DNA of 64,000 nt from Fen-1298 sp963833465. Lineage in GTDB: Bacteria; Bacteroidota; Ignavibacteria; UBA10030. Of the stretch, positions 41,384 to 49,984 are shown one piece after another (the first letter of the stretch is position 1; the number at the start of each line of letters is the position of its first letter). The notes below the pieces were generated by a model. It was not told the DNA's origin. It ran no database searches and saw only the letters and a list, made by a program, of their open reading frames with translations. Location of the stretch: contig CAWHXW010000004.1 in assembly GCA_963833465.1 (NCBI GenBank), positions 1,116,001 through 1,180,000 of the forward strand, written 5' to 3'. The translations under genes and the position numbers were made by a program.

Positions 41384-41809
41384 CTATTGAATTGTAATCA
41401 ATGGTCTAAGATTTTCTAATTTTTTCTTGCTCATTCCTTTTATAGCACGCAATTCATCGACGTCTGAAAACTTGCCTATTTCTGAACGATATGTGAGAAT
41501 TCGATTTGCTGTCACTTCACCGACGCCGGGCAAATCTAAAAGCTGCTGCTTTGTCGCTGTGTTAATATTAAGTTTTCCCAATGCATTTCCAATTCCTTCC
41601 TTAGTCGATTCAGTTAGACTATCTTCCGGTACTGCGCTCAGTGCGGCAAAAGTACTGTCAGATGCATGATAATCAAATTGCGGCGCAGATGGAAATTTTG
41701 TTTGAAACAACCGGATGCCGGCACCGACAAGTAATGTAATAACGAGAAACAGAATTACTTTCCGTTCCGTATTCGTTAAAGCAATCCAGTCTACGATGCG
41801 CTTCAACAT
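41384..41809 (-). CDS. ComEA-like helix-hairpin-helix DNA-binding protein
   Basis: The 141-residue protein has one N-terminal membrane helix (KVILFLVITLLVGAGIRLF) and then a C-terminal tandem helix-hairpin-helix of the ComEA type: KLNINTATKQQLLDLPGVG, then ANRILTYRSEIGKFSDVDEL and AIKGMSKKKLENLRPLI. These motifs bind double-stranded DNA without sequence preference and serve in DNA uptake. It follows dnaJ by 6 bp, an unusual placement in a heat-shock operon. Confidence 0.9.
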   Translation of the reverse strand: MLKRIVDWIALTNTERKVILFLVITLLVGAGIRLFQTKFPSAPQFDYHASDSTFAALSAVPEDSLTESTKEGIGNALGKLNINTATKQQLLDLPGVGEVTANRILTYRSEIGKFSDVDELRAIKGMSKKKLENLRPLITIQ

Positions 41810-41815
41810 AATTGA

Positions 41816-42988
41816 TCAAGAAAAAACATCTTTTACTTTATCAAAGAAAGTCCGATCTTTATTTTGGCGTTCTTCTTCGCTTGGATTGACATGCTCGCAA
41901 GAAGAAAGATCGCGTAACAATTCTTTTTCCTTACTGTTAGTTTTTGTCGGAACCCATACATTCACACGAACTAATTCGTCTCCTCGGCCGTAGTTATTCA
42001 AATGCGGAATACCGCGCTCGCGCATTCGAAGCAATCTTCCCGCCGGTGTTCCAGGATCAATCGCAAGTTTCGCTTTTCCTGTAAGTGTGGGAACTTCCAC
42101 TTCGCCACCCATCGCTGCGGTCGGATAACTGATCCATAAATCATAAACAATGTCATCGCCGTTTCTCTTGAAGTTTTGATGAGGTTCTTCTTCAACAACA
42201 ACTATTAAATCGCCGGCAGGACCGCCCCGCCGTCCAGCATTACCCTGTCCTTGAAGTGGAATATAGTTGCCCTCTGTGACTCCAGCAGGTACTGTAACTT
42301 TGATAGTTGATTCACCCTGCACACGTCCTTCACCAAAACAGGTGACACACGGATCTTTGACTATACGACCTTCACCTTCACAATTCGGGCATGTTGTAAT
42401 GTTCACAAACTGGCCGAACATCGAACGCGAAACTTGGCGTAACTCACCGCTCCCACCACATTGTGGGCAAGCCGATTTTCCGCCTGAGGATTTTGCCCCT
42501 GTTCCATTACATATATCGCATTTTTTTTGACGCTTTACTTTGAGCTTTTTTTCCACACCACTTGCAATCTCTTCAATCGTCAAAGACAGCCGCACTCGCA
42601 AATCAGAACCCGGCTGCCCATGCTGTGCTGAAGAGCGCCGCCTTGATCTTTGACTTCCGCCAAATACTTCATCGAAAATTGAGCCGCCGAAACCACCGTT
42701 AAAAATATCACCAAACGTGTTAAAAACATCATTTATATCTGTAAAGTCACGATAATTCGTTCCGCGCAACCCTTCATGTCCGTATTGATCGTACCGCTGT
42801 TTTTTATCAGGATCACCAAGCACTTCGTAAGCTTCTGCTGCTTCTTTAAATTTCTCTTCTGATTCTTTATTGCCAGCATTCCGATCTGGATGATACTTCA
42901 TTGCCATTTGACGGTAGGCTTTTTTAATTTCATCCTGCGAAGCATTTCGTCCGATGCCCAGCACTTCATAAAAATCTCGTTTCGCCAT
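41816..42988 (-). CDS. dnaJ: Chaperone DnaJ
   Basis: The 390-residue type I Hsp40 has the J domain with HPD (MKYHPDRNAG), a Gly/Phe-rich linker, and four zinc-binding CxxCxGxG units (CDICNGTG, CPQCGGSG, CPNCEGEG, CVTCFGEG). C-terminal substrate-binding domains follow. It stimulates DnaK and delivers unfolded proteins. It belongs to the hrcA-grpE-dnaJ operon and so falls under CIRCE control; dnaK itself is not in this window. Confidence 0.98.
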   Translation of the reverse strand: MAKRDFYEVLGIGRNASQDEIKKAYRQMAMKYHPDRNAGNKESEEKFKEAAEAYEVLGDPDKKQRYDQYGHEGLRGTNYRDFTDINDVFNTFGDIFNGGFGGSIFDEVFGGSQRSRRRSSAQHGQPGSDLRVRLSLTIEEIASGVEKKLKVKRQKKCDICNGTGAKSSGGKSACPQCGGSGELRQVSRSMFGQFVNITTCPNCEGEGRIVKDPCVTCFGEGRVQGESTIKVTVPAGVTEGNYIPLQGQGNAGRRGGPAGDLIVVVEEEPHQNFKRNGDDIVYDLWISYPTAAMGGEVEVPTLTGKAKLAIDPGTPAGRLLRMRERGIPHLNNYGRGDELVRVNVWVPTKTNSKEKELLRDLSSCEHVNPSEEERQNKDRTFFDKVKDVFS

Positions 42989-42994
42989 ATCCGC

Positions 42995-43606
42995 TTAGTT
43001 CCTCGAAGTGCCTGTAGATGATTCCGATAATTTAGCTTCGCTATGCTCTTCTAACGGAGCCGAAGAGACCACCACCTTTGCGTGCCGAATAACTTTATCG
43101 TTCAGCATATATCCTTTTTCAACTTCTTCAACTACTGTATGAGGGGGTAGATCTTTTCTCGGCATTTGCATCAGCGCATCGTGATAATCGACATTGAATT
43201 CTTTTCCAACCGTTTCAAACGCCTTCACACCTCGCCCTTCCAGCACCTTGACTAATTTCAAATAAATCAATTCCACGCCTTTTACTAAAGCATCAAACTC
43301 TTTACTTTCTTTGCTATGCTTGAGCGAGCGTTCAAAGTCATCCAGCACTGGAAGTAAGTCATCAATCAGTGATTCAGTTGCAAACCTGACAATGTTCGTT
43401 GTTTCATTTTCGATACGCCGTTTGAAGTTGTCGAACTCAGCAGCTTTTCGTAGCAGCATATCTTTGTATTGATCAACCTGCTTATGCAGTTCTTCAACCT
43501 GAAGGGTCGACTCAGCAACTTCCGTCAATTCAATTTGTGGTGAAGTTTCTAGTTTTTGTTCTTCTTCGATTTCATTTTTCTTTTTTTCCAAATTGTTTTT
43601 TTCCAT
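42995..43606 (-). CDS. grpE: Nucleotide-exchange factor GrpE
   Basis: The 203-residue protein has a charged N-terminal coiled-coil (MEKNNLEKKKNEIEEEQ...), then DMLLRKAAEFDNFKRRIENE and the conserved LLPVLDDFERSL and GVKAFETVGKEFNVDYHDAL, VVEEVEKGYMLNDKVIRHAKV. It releases ADP from DnaK. It sits between hrcA and dnaJ, with 6 bp to dnaJ. Confidence 0.96.
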   Translation of the reverse strand: MEKNNLEKKKNEIEEEQKLETSPQIELTEVAESTLQVEELHKQVDQYKDMLLRKAAEFDNFKRRIENETTNIVRFATESLIDDLLPVLDDFERSLKHSKESKEFDALVKGVELIYLKLVKVLEGRGVKAFETVGKEFNVDYHDALMQMPRKDLPPHTVVEEVEKGYMLNDKVIRHAKVVVSSAPLEEHSEAKLSESSTGTSRN

Positions 43607-43656
43607 TTCTCATCTTATGAATTTATCCGCATGGCAATTACTGCGGTTATTTTTTC

Positions 43657-44706
43657 TTATGAATTTAACATCTTTGCAATCGCCTGCGCCACATAGTCAA
43701 CCAGCGGAATGACTTTGCCGTAATTCATACGTGTAGGTCCGATAATGCCTACACGGCCCGTCACTCCGCCAACATCATAAGTCGCTGTAACAAAGCTGTA
43801 TTCTTTTGTTGTTTCGTCCTTATTTTCTGCGCCTATTGTTACTACATAATTCCTGCGTGATTCATCATGCCTTTCCAATAAGTGAACTATGATGTCTTCG
43901 TTTTCAATAAGTTCAATGACAGATCGAAAGTTTTTGGGATCAATAAATTCTGGCTGGTCTATGATATTTTTCGTCCCGCCAATAAGAACTCTTTCATGGT
44001 CTTTGGAATCGGTGAATAGCTGATCTACAGATTCGACAAAGAGCCGGATTAATCCGGTTTTTTCATTCTGTACATCTCGAATTCGATCAAAAAAAGTATC
44101 TCGGATTTCTCTAAGTGTCAACCCAAACAGCCGCTCGTTGATGAGTCTTCCGATCTGATCGAGATGATCGCGCGAAATTTCTGTACCGACTTCAAGCATA
44201 ATAGTTCGCACAATGCCTGTGCGAATGGAAATTACGACAAGAAGTTTTGAACCACTTATTGGAATTAATTCAATTTTTTCAAATATACCGCTGCTTAAAT
44301 GCGGCGATGTTACAATACTAAGTTGATGTGATATTTTTCCAAGCAACTTTGAGGTCTCGCGCAGCATTTCATCGGCATCATTTGTCTGATTTAATTGCTG
44401 CTGAATTCTTAGTTTCTCATCATCACCTAACTGTTGCATTTCCATCAAATAGTCGATATAAAATCTGTAACCCAGATCGGTCGGTATTCTGCCCGCCGAT
44501 GTATGCGGATGAGATAAAAATCCGGTTTCTTCTAAATCCGCCATTACATTTCGGATAGAAGCCGCACTGAGATTCTTTTCTAAATGTTTAGATATATAGC
44601 GCGAGCCGACAGGAACAGCCGTCTGAATATAGTTGTACACGACGTGATGTAAAATGCTCTGTTCGCGTTCAGTCAATTTCTGATTTTTGTTATTCACTTC
44701 TGTCAT
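43657..44706 (-). CDS. hrcA: Heat-inducible transcriptional repressor HrcA
   Basis: The 349-residue repressor has the N-terminal winged helix (LTEREQSILHHVVYNYIQT, PVGSRYISKHL, AASIRNVMADLEETG) and family signatures HPHTSAGRIPTDLGYRFYIDYL and GPTRMNYGKVIPLVDYVA. It binds CIRCE elements and is stabilised by GroEL. A CIRCE site lies 55 bp upstream of the start, so it controls its own operon. Confidence 0.96.
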   Translation of the reverse strand: MTEVNNKNQKLTEREQSILHHVVYNYIQTAVPVGSRYISKHLEKNLSAASIRNVMADLEETGFLSHPHTSAGRIPTDLGYRFYIDYLMEMQQLGDDEKLRIQQQLNQTNDADEMLRETSKLLGKISHQLSIVTSPHLSSGIFEKIELIPISGSKLLVVISIRTGIVRTIMLEVGTEISRDHLDQIGRLINERLFGLTLREIRDTFFDRIRDVQNEKTGLIRLFVESVDQLFTDSKDHERVLIGGTKNIIDQPEFIDPKNFRSVIELIENEDIIVHLLERHDESRRNYVVTIGAENKDETTKEYSFVTATYDVGGVTGRVGIIGPTRMNYGKVIPLVDYVAQAIAKMLNS

Positions 44707-44760
44707 CTTACGTATACATCTCCAGTATAAAATTAACCATTAAACGCTCCTTTGTCAAGG

Positions 44761-44787
44761 TAAGCACTCAACGAGAGTGAGTGCTTC
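44761..44787 (-). promoter_or_regulatory. CIRCE operator (HrcA binding site)
   Basis: The perfect inverted repeat AAGCACTC-N9-GAGTGCTT at 44762-44769 and 44779-44786 matches the CIRCE consensus (TTAGCACTC-N9-GAGTGCTAA). It lies 55-80 bp upstream of the hrcA start, where it can block transcription of hrcA-grpE-dnaJ under normal temperature. Confidence 0.95.
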
Positions 44788-44869
44788 AAAAATATAAACG
44801 AAATTTCACAGCAATCAAAAATTGTAAGAAATTGCATCGCCTCACATTTCTTCTTATCTTATCACAATT

Positions 44870-46012
44870 ATGAAAGCAAAACTTGTTCTCGAAAACGGTA
44901 CTATCTTCGCAGGCGAATCGTTCGGCTCAAACGGCGAAATTACTGGTGAAGTAGTTTTCAACACCAGTCTTACAGGATATCAAGAAATCCTTACTGATCC
45001 GTCTTACACAGGTCAAATCGTAACAATGACGTACCCGCTCATCGGCAATTACGGCGTGAACACTGAAGATTTAGAATCAATCAAACCGCAAGTTGCTGGA
45101 TTTGCAATAAAAGAATATAGTGAATTTCCAAGTAACTTCCGTTCAATGGAGAGTCTTGGCAGTTGGCTTTTTAGACACAAAATCATTGGTATTCAAGGTA
45201 TAGATACGCGTATGCTGACAAAAATGATCCGCTCTGTTGGCGCAATGCGCGGAATTATTTCTACTGAAGACTTAGATGATTTTAGTTTGCTTGCCAAGGT
45301 AAAAGAATCGCCGCAAATGGAAGGGCTTGATCTTGCAAGTCGCGTTACAACTTTAAAACTATACGAATGGGATAGGATCGATAAAACACAATTCACACTT
45401 CCTTTGGCAAAAGCTGCTGTCCCGGAGAAAAAATGGAATGTTATTGTGTACGATTACGGTGTGAAACAAAATATCCTGCGCCGACTCACTTCTTATGGAT
45501 GTAGTTTAACAGTAGTACCAGCGCAAAATTCTGCAGAAGATGTATTAAAAATGAAACCGGATGGAATTTTTCTTTCAAACGGACCAGGCGATCCGGCAGC
45601 TGTGACATATGCCATAAATAACATTAAAAATTTAATCGGGAAGAAACCGATCTTTGGAATTTGCCTCGGACATCAATTACTTGCATTAGCATTAGGCGGA
45701 AAAACATTCAAATTAAAATTTGGGCACCGTGGAGGCAATCATCCTGTAAAGAATTTAAAAACTGGAGCTATTGAAATTACTTCGCAGAATCATGGTTTTG
45801 CAGTTGATCCAGATTCACTCGATGCAAAATCTATCGAGATCACTCACGAGAATTGGAACGATCATACTAATGAAGGATTTCGCCATCGTTCACTGCCGAT
45901 TTTCTCCGTTCAATATCACCCGGAAGCTTCACCAGGCCCACACGACAGTGATTATCTATTTGCACAATTTGTGGAAATGATGGGAAAGGACGTAAAACAC
46001 AAACGCCGATGA
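44870..46012 (+). CDS. carA: Carbamoyl-phosphate synthase small (glutaminase) subunit
   Basis: The 380-residue subunit releases ammonia from glutamine for carbamoyl phosphate (arginine and pyrimidine synthesis). The N-terminal domain has EVVFNTSLTGYQEILTDPSY; the class I amidotransferase domain has FLSNGPGDPAAV, the nucleophile in GICLGHQLLALALGG (about Cys265), and FSVQYHPEASPGPHD with His and Glu of the triad. The large subunit carB is not adjacent. It is transcribed divergently from hrcA. Confidence 0.96.
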   Translation: MKAKLVLENGTIFAGESFGSNGEITGEVVFNTSLTGYQEILTDPSYTGQIVTMTYPLIGNYGVNTEDLESIKPQVAGFAIKEYSEFPSNFRSMESLGSWLFRHKIIGIQGIDTRMLTKMIRSVGAMRGIISTEDLDDFSLLAKVKESPQMEGLDLASRVTTLKLYEWDRIDKTQFTLPLAKAAVPEKKWNVIVYDYGVKQNILRRLTSYGCSLTVVPAQNSAEDVLKMKPDGIFLSNGPGDPAAVTYAINNIKNLIGKKPIFGICLGHQLLALALGGKTFKLKFGHRGGNHPVKNLKTGAIEITSQNHGFAVDPDSLDAKSIEITHENWNDHTNEGFRHRSLPIFSVQYHPEASPGPHDSDYLFAQFVEMMGKDVKHKRR

Positions 46013-46029
46013 TGTTTTTCACCGGCGTT
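46001..46029 (+). terminator. Terminator at the carA stop, first copy of a repeated hairpin
   Basis: Arms AACGCCG (46002-46008) and CGGCGTT (46023-46029) flank an A-C mismatch and a second 3-bp stem. It overlaps the carA stop codon and separates carA from convergent gdhA. The left half AAACGCCGATGATGTTT recurs at 47580 and 49841. Confidence 0.75.
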
Positions 46030-46063
46030 CGCAGCTGAAATGATCGACGCTTTTATTTATAAA

Positions 46064-47425
46064 CTATACTACTCCTTGATCCATCATTGCATCGGCAACC
46101 TTTAAAAATCCACCAATGTTAGCCCCATTCACATAATTGCCTGGAGTACCAAAGCGTTCAGCAATATCAACGCAAGTTTTGTGAATTCTTTTCATGATCT
46201 GATGCAAGCGATTGTCCACTTCTTCGCGAGGCCATGGCAAGCGCATACTGTTTTGCGACATTTCCAAGCCGGATGTCGCCACACCGCCGGCATTTGCTGC
46301 TTTGCCGGGCCCGTAAAGAATTTTCGCATCAAGAAAAAGTTTTACGCCATCAATTGATGTCGGCATATTTGCGCCTTCGGCAACGGCATAAACACCATTC
46401 TTGAGCAGGTTCTGTGCATCCTTAAAGTTGATCTCGTTTTGTGTGGCGCTTGGAAAAGCACAATCTGCTTTATGATTCCATAATGGATTGTAATCGAGCT
46501 TCCGATCGACTGCTGTATAGACAGCTTTCGGATATTTCGCGGAATATTCTGAAATTCGCCCGCGCCTGACATTTTTTAATTCCATTACATACGAAAGTTT
46601 TTTCTCGTCGATACCTTCTTCATCAAAGATATATCCGTTCGAGTCAGAAAGCGTTATAACTTTTCCACCCATCTGATTAATTTTTTCCACTGTATATTGT
46701 GCCACATTGCCGCTTCCGGAAACAAGGCATTTTTTGCCCTCTAAAGTTTTTCCTCTTGTTGCAAGCATTTCAGAAGCAAAATATACAGCACCATATCCTG
46801 TCGCTTCCGGACGAATAAGCGAGCCGCCCCAATTTAAACCCTTGCCTGTAAGAACACCTGTAAATTCGTTTTTCAATTTCTTGTACTGTCCAAACAGATA
46901 ACCGATTTCGCGGCCGCCGACACCAATATCACCGGCAGGTACATCTGTATCCGGGCCAACGTGTCTGAATAATTCGCTCATGAATGCCTGGCAAAAACGC
47001 ATCGTGTCTAGATCTGTTTTGCCGTGCGGATCAAAATCCGAACCGCCTTTACCTCCGCCCATTGGAAGAGTCGTAAGACTGTTTTTGAAAACTTGCTCGA
47101 ATGCCAAGAATTTTAGAATGCCGATTGTAACGGACGGATGAAATCGCAAGCCGCCTTTATACGGACCAATGGCACTGTTCATTTGAATCCGATAACCCAC
47201 ATTAACTTGAACTTCGCCTTGTTCATCAACCCATGGAACGCGAAAGATAATCACGCGCTCTGGCACAAGAATACGTTCGAGGATTTTTGCTGAACGATAT
47301 TCCGGATGGCGATCCAAGACAATAGCGAGTGATTCTACGACCTCTTGAACTGCCTGATGAAATTCCGGCTCCGCCGGGTTTTTCGCTTTCACCTCTGCAA
47401 CGAGGTCTTTTATATAATCCGACAT
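46064..47425 (-). CDS. gdhA: Glutamate dehydrogenase, hexameric NADP type
   Basis: The 453-residue enzyme interconverts 2-oxoglutarate plus ammonia and glutamate. Motifs include GYRIQMNSAIGPYKGGLRFH, the catalytic-lysine region LPMGGGKGGSDFDPHGK, DTDVPAGDIGVGGREIGY and the dinucleotide motif VSGSGNVAQY. Length and PKAVYTAVDRKLDYN fit the small hexameric NADP-specific class. A ribosome site AAGGAGG precedes the ATG at 47425. Confidence 0.96.
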   Translation of the reverse strand: MSDYIKDLVAEVKAKNPAEPEFHQAVQEVVESLAIVLDRHPEYRSAKILERILVPERVIIFRVPWVDEQGEVQVNVGYRIQMNSAIGPYKGGLRFHPSVTIGILKFLAFEQVFKNSLTTLPMGGGKGGSDFDPHGKTDLDTMRFCQAFMSELFRHVGPDTDVPAGDIGVGGREIGYLFGQYKKLKNEFTGVLTGKGLNWGGSLIRPEATGYGAVYFASEMLATRGKTLEGKKCLVSGSGNVAQYTVEKINQMGGKVITLSDSNGYIFDEEGIDEKKLSYVMELKNVRRGRISEYSAKYPKAVYTAVDRKLDYNPLWNHKADCAFPSATQNEINFKDAQNLLKNGVYAVAEGANMPTSIDGVKLFLDAKILYGPGKAANAGGVATSGLEMSQNSMRLPWPREEVDNRLHQIMKRIHKTCVDIAERFGTPGNYVNGANIGGFLKVADAMMDQGVV

Positions 47426-47579
47426 AAGAACCTCCTTTTATTTTAATGAAGATAATATTTTTAAAAAGTATTTGTGGAAGTTTATAACTATTTAATGAGA
47501 AACTCAAGCAAAGAGAAAGAATCTTCTTTATAGATGGAAGGAAAAGCTAAAAGTGCGGATATAACGTAAAACAAAGGAA

Positions 47580-47597
47580 AAAACGCCGATGATGTTT
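47580..47597. repeat. 18-bp direct repeat, left copy
   Basis: The 18-bp sequence AAAACGCCGATGATGTTT is identical to that at 49841-49858. Here it lacks the second hairpin arm (CGGCGTT). It lies 66 bp past the stop of the PIN-domain gene. Confidence 0.85.
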
Positions 47598-47662
47598 ATA
47601 AAGAGTTATCCTCCAACCCATACTTGATATATGGGAGATTATTTGCTTCACAGGTTAGTTTC

Positions 47663-49816
47663 TTATCTAGACAATATTCCTAACATGATAGCTATTACTA
47701 ACGGAATCCACAATTTCCAATGTTTATATAATGGAATGTTAATGCTCATAAAAACAAACAATAGTTGAAAAAGAATTTGGACTTGCAGTTTATGAGCGTG
47801 ATTCTCTAACCAAGACCAATTAATAAAAACGGAATTGAGCCAAAGAAGTGTTGATGTTAAGATAATAATAATCGCAAAAATAATCCATCTTTTCGTTTTT
47901 AGCTTGAACGCCCTAAATTTTTCCTGAAAAGATTTATAATCTTCTTCTAATCGGTTTACCTTTTTCTTTTCCTCGACCAATGCTTTATTAGCATCATTTA
48001 ACTTATTTCCTGCGAGATCAAGTTTTGCTTTTGCTTCTTCCTTGTAACGTTCATTTTCATACTGGTGAGCGATAGAAATTTCTTCTTTGCTTTTAATTAT
48101 TAGCTCAAGTGTTTGTTTTTCTCTGCCGAGATTTTCTGTCAAATCAATAAATTTGTTTTCGATTTTCTCGTCTATCATCTTTATATCTGTTTCTGTTGCA
48201 ACTGAAAGCATAAAATGCACATCCATTGCTATACTTGAAGCTAATTGAGGTGAAAGGTTTTTAAATCGCGCCATCCTTGTCAGCACATTGGCATATGCTT
48301 TCTCTATGAGCCTATCACTTATCATAGTCCTTAGGAATGGTTGAGTAACTATAACATAAAAAGATTCTTCGTAGTCCTCTTCGCTAGCCGTCCTTGCTAG
48401 AAGAGGACGATTAATTTGAATCCACTGGTTTGTCGTTAAGCAAAAAGGTAGATATGCTTCTCCTTTTCTAGCTATTCTATCATATTCAGGAAGCTTTGTG
48501 TCATGAGTAAGGAACCAAGCAGTTGCTTCATGGAATTGGTGCTTATGAGTTTTTCGCAGCTTCGTAATTAGGACCCGGTGAAACGCATCATGAGCAATGA
48601 TGTTTTCATTTACCAGATTCCCGACAATATTTCTCAAAATACTTTGTTCATCGATATAAGCTTGTGATGTTTCTATCTCAGCTCTAAATTGATTTGTGAT
48701 CTTGATTTTTAACCCTTCTAAGATACTCTCAATATGTGATTTCTCAGCGACGAACTCGTCTATACTTGAGCCTCTTTTAATAAACTCATTCCAATAGCAG
48801 GTGAGGAAACTATTTACTCCCAGATTGTCTAGCGCTATTAATAGTAATTCTGCGGGTATCGGTGGTTTTTGTTTCAATTCTTTAAAATGCCAATTTAGCG
48901 AATTATGAAATTCGTCAACCGTCTTTGTTGTTACCATCAATTCGTACCCAAGAGACTTCGCGAGAATAAGCATGCTATGAACAGAGCGGAAAATACTGGA
49001 ACCATGTAATCCGACTAAACTGTACAATATGTTATTGTCAAGTATAAGGATCTGACCTTTTAGTACTTCTTGTATTAATTTGGAACATTTATCATCAATT
49101 TGAAGAAGGTACCAAAAGAAGCTGCTATTAAAAATTCCATTGAAATAAATTCTACGTTTAGAGTTGCTATCTCTAAAGAATTTGGGGATCTCAATCTTTG
49201 CTACTTCATCAAGGAATGGATCTATCTTCGGCAATACTTCAAAAATTCCTCTCTCAACCTCACTGAGCCACTTTTGAGATTTAGGATCGTCAGGATATAT
49301 AAGTGCAACGCTCTCCACACCATGTCTAATAATCATCTTTACGAAAAATAATTGTAGATTTGCTACTATTGAATCTATCTTCTCTGTAATTGGTGGATAG
49401 TCTTTATATTTCTTGCACAATTCTCCCTTCCACTCTTCGATAACATCTATATCCAATTTTTGAATATCAGCTAATCTTTTCGAAATTTCTTCTTCAGTTT
49501 TAGGAAGAATTTGTAATAGTGGCCTTTCGAATTTTCCTCGCTCTTCATACAAAATTATACCCTGCTTTGCCAACCTTTGAGCACAAGCATCAATTTCATC
49601 TTCTTCAAATTCAAGTCTAAAACAACTTTTAATACACTCTCTCAGATTAGTTGATGTGACTTTTAGTTGCCCATATGTAGATAAAGCTTCTAGCACGATG
49701 TAATCAATTGCTTGATTTCCATATCCATCTTTGCAATTAGGATCGAAGTGGGCAAACCTAAAGAGAACTCTCTTAAGCTCATCAACACCGATACCATTAG
49801 GTTGAATTTCTTTCAT
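47663..49816 (-). CDS. Large membrane-anchored PIN-domain protein, function unknown
   Basis: The 717-residue protein is not one I recognise. Residues ~1-105 are helical and may hold a winged helix. Residues ~250-450 look like a PIN nuclease: the acidic residues Asp260 (ILILDNN), Glu302 (TVDEF), Asp410 (IAHDAFH) and Asp439 (LTHDTKL) have the usual order and surroundings. Residues ~560-638 form a charged coiled coil. Three C-terminal membrane helices follow (about 643-662, 678-697, 701-716), placing the nuclease at the inner face of the membrane. No antitoxin or partner gene is adjacent. PIN domains are mostly RNases; a role in defence or RNA control is inference. Confidence 0.7.
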   Translation of the reverse strand: MKEIQPNGIGVDELKRVLFRFAHFDPNCKDGYGNQAIDYIVLEALSTYGQLKVTSTNLRECIKSCFRLEFEEDEIDACAQRLAKQGIILYEERGKFERPLLQILPKTEEEISKRLADIQKLDIDVIEEWKGELCKKYKDYPPITEKIDSIVANLQLFFVKMIIRHGVESVALIYPDDPKSQKWLSEVERGIFEVLPKIDPFLDEVAKIEIPKFFRDSNSKRRIYFNGIFNSSFFWYLLQIDDKCSKLIQEVLKGQILILDNNILYSLVGLHGSSIFRSVHSMLILAKSLGYELMVTTKTVDEFHNSLNWHFKELKQKPPIPAELLLIALDNLGVNSFLTCYWNEFIKRGSSIDEFVAEKSHIESILEGLKIKITNQFRAEIETSQAYIDEQSILRNIVGNLVNENIIAHDAFHRVLITKLRKTHKHQFHEATAWFLTHDTKLPEYDRIARKGEAYLPFCLTTNQWIQINRPLLARTASEEDYEESFYVIVTQPFLRTMISDRLIEKAYANVLTRMARFKNLSPQLASSIAMDVHFMLSVATETDIKMIDEKIENKFIDLTENLGREKQTLELIIKSKEEISIAHQYENERYKEEAKAKLDLAGNKLNDANKALVEEKKKVNRLEEDYKSFQEKFRAFKLKTKRWIIFAIIIILTSTLLWLNSVFINWSWLENHAHKLQVQILFQLLFVFMSINIPLYKHWKLWIPLVIAIMLGILSR

Positions 49817-49840
49817 AATTTACCTTTTAGGAAAAAATAT

Positions 49841-49872
49841 AAAACGCCGATGATGTTTCCACCACCGGCGTT
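49841..49872 (-). terminator. Terminator after nrdJ, carrying the right copy of the repeat
   Basis: Arms AACGCCG (49843-49849) and CGGCGTT (49866-49872) form the hairpin. On the minus strand it is followed by TTATATTTTTT, a good T-run, so it ends nrdJ transcription before the PIN-domain gene. Positions 49841-49858 are the second copy of the 18-bp repeat. Confidence 0.75.
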
Positions 49873-49954
49873 CGTCGTAAATCTAACTTTTATTTTTACT
49901 TCCCCAACAATTCATTGCCTCTCCTGCTGTTGTGAATATCTATCTTTACATAAG

Positions 49955-49974
49955 ATTCCCGCTTTCGCGGGAAT
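49955..49974. repeat. Short GC-rich palindrome
   Basis: ATTCCCGC-TTTC-GCGGGAAT forms an 8-bp perfect stem 11 bp beyond the nrdJ stop. Palindromes of this type (GTCATTCCCGC...) are dispersed in many bacterial genomes; here it may act as an additional terminator. Confidence 0.6.
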
Positions 49975-49984
49975 GACAAGAGCA

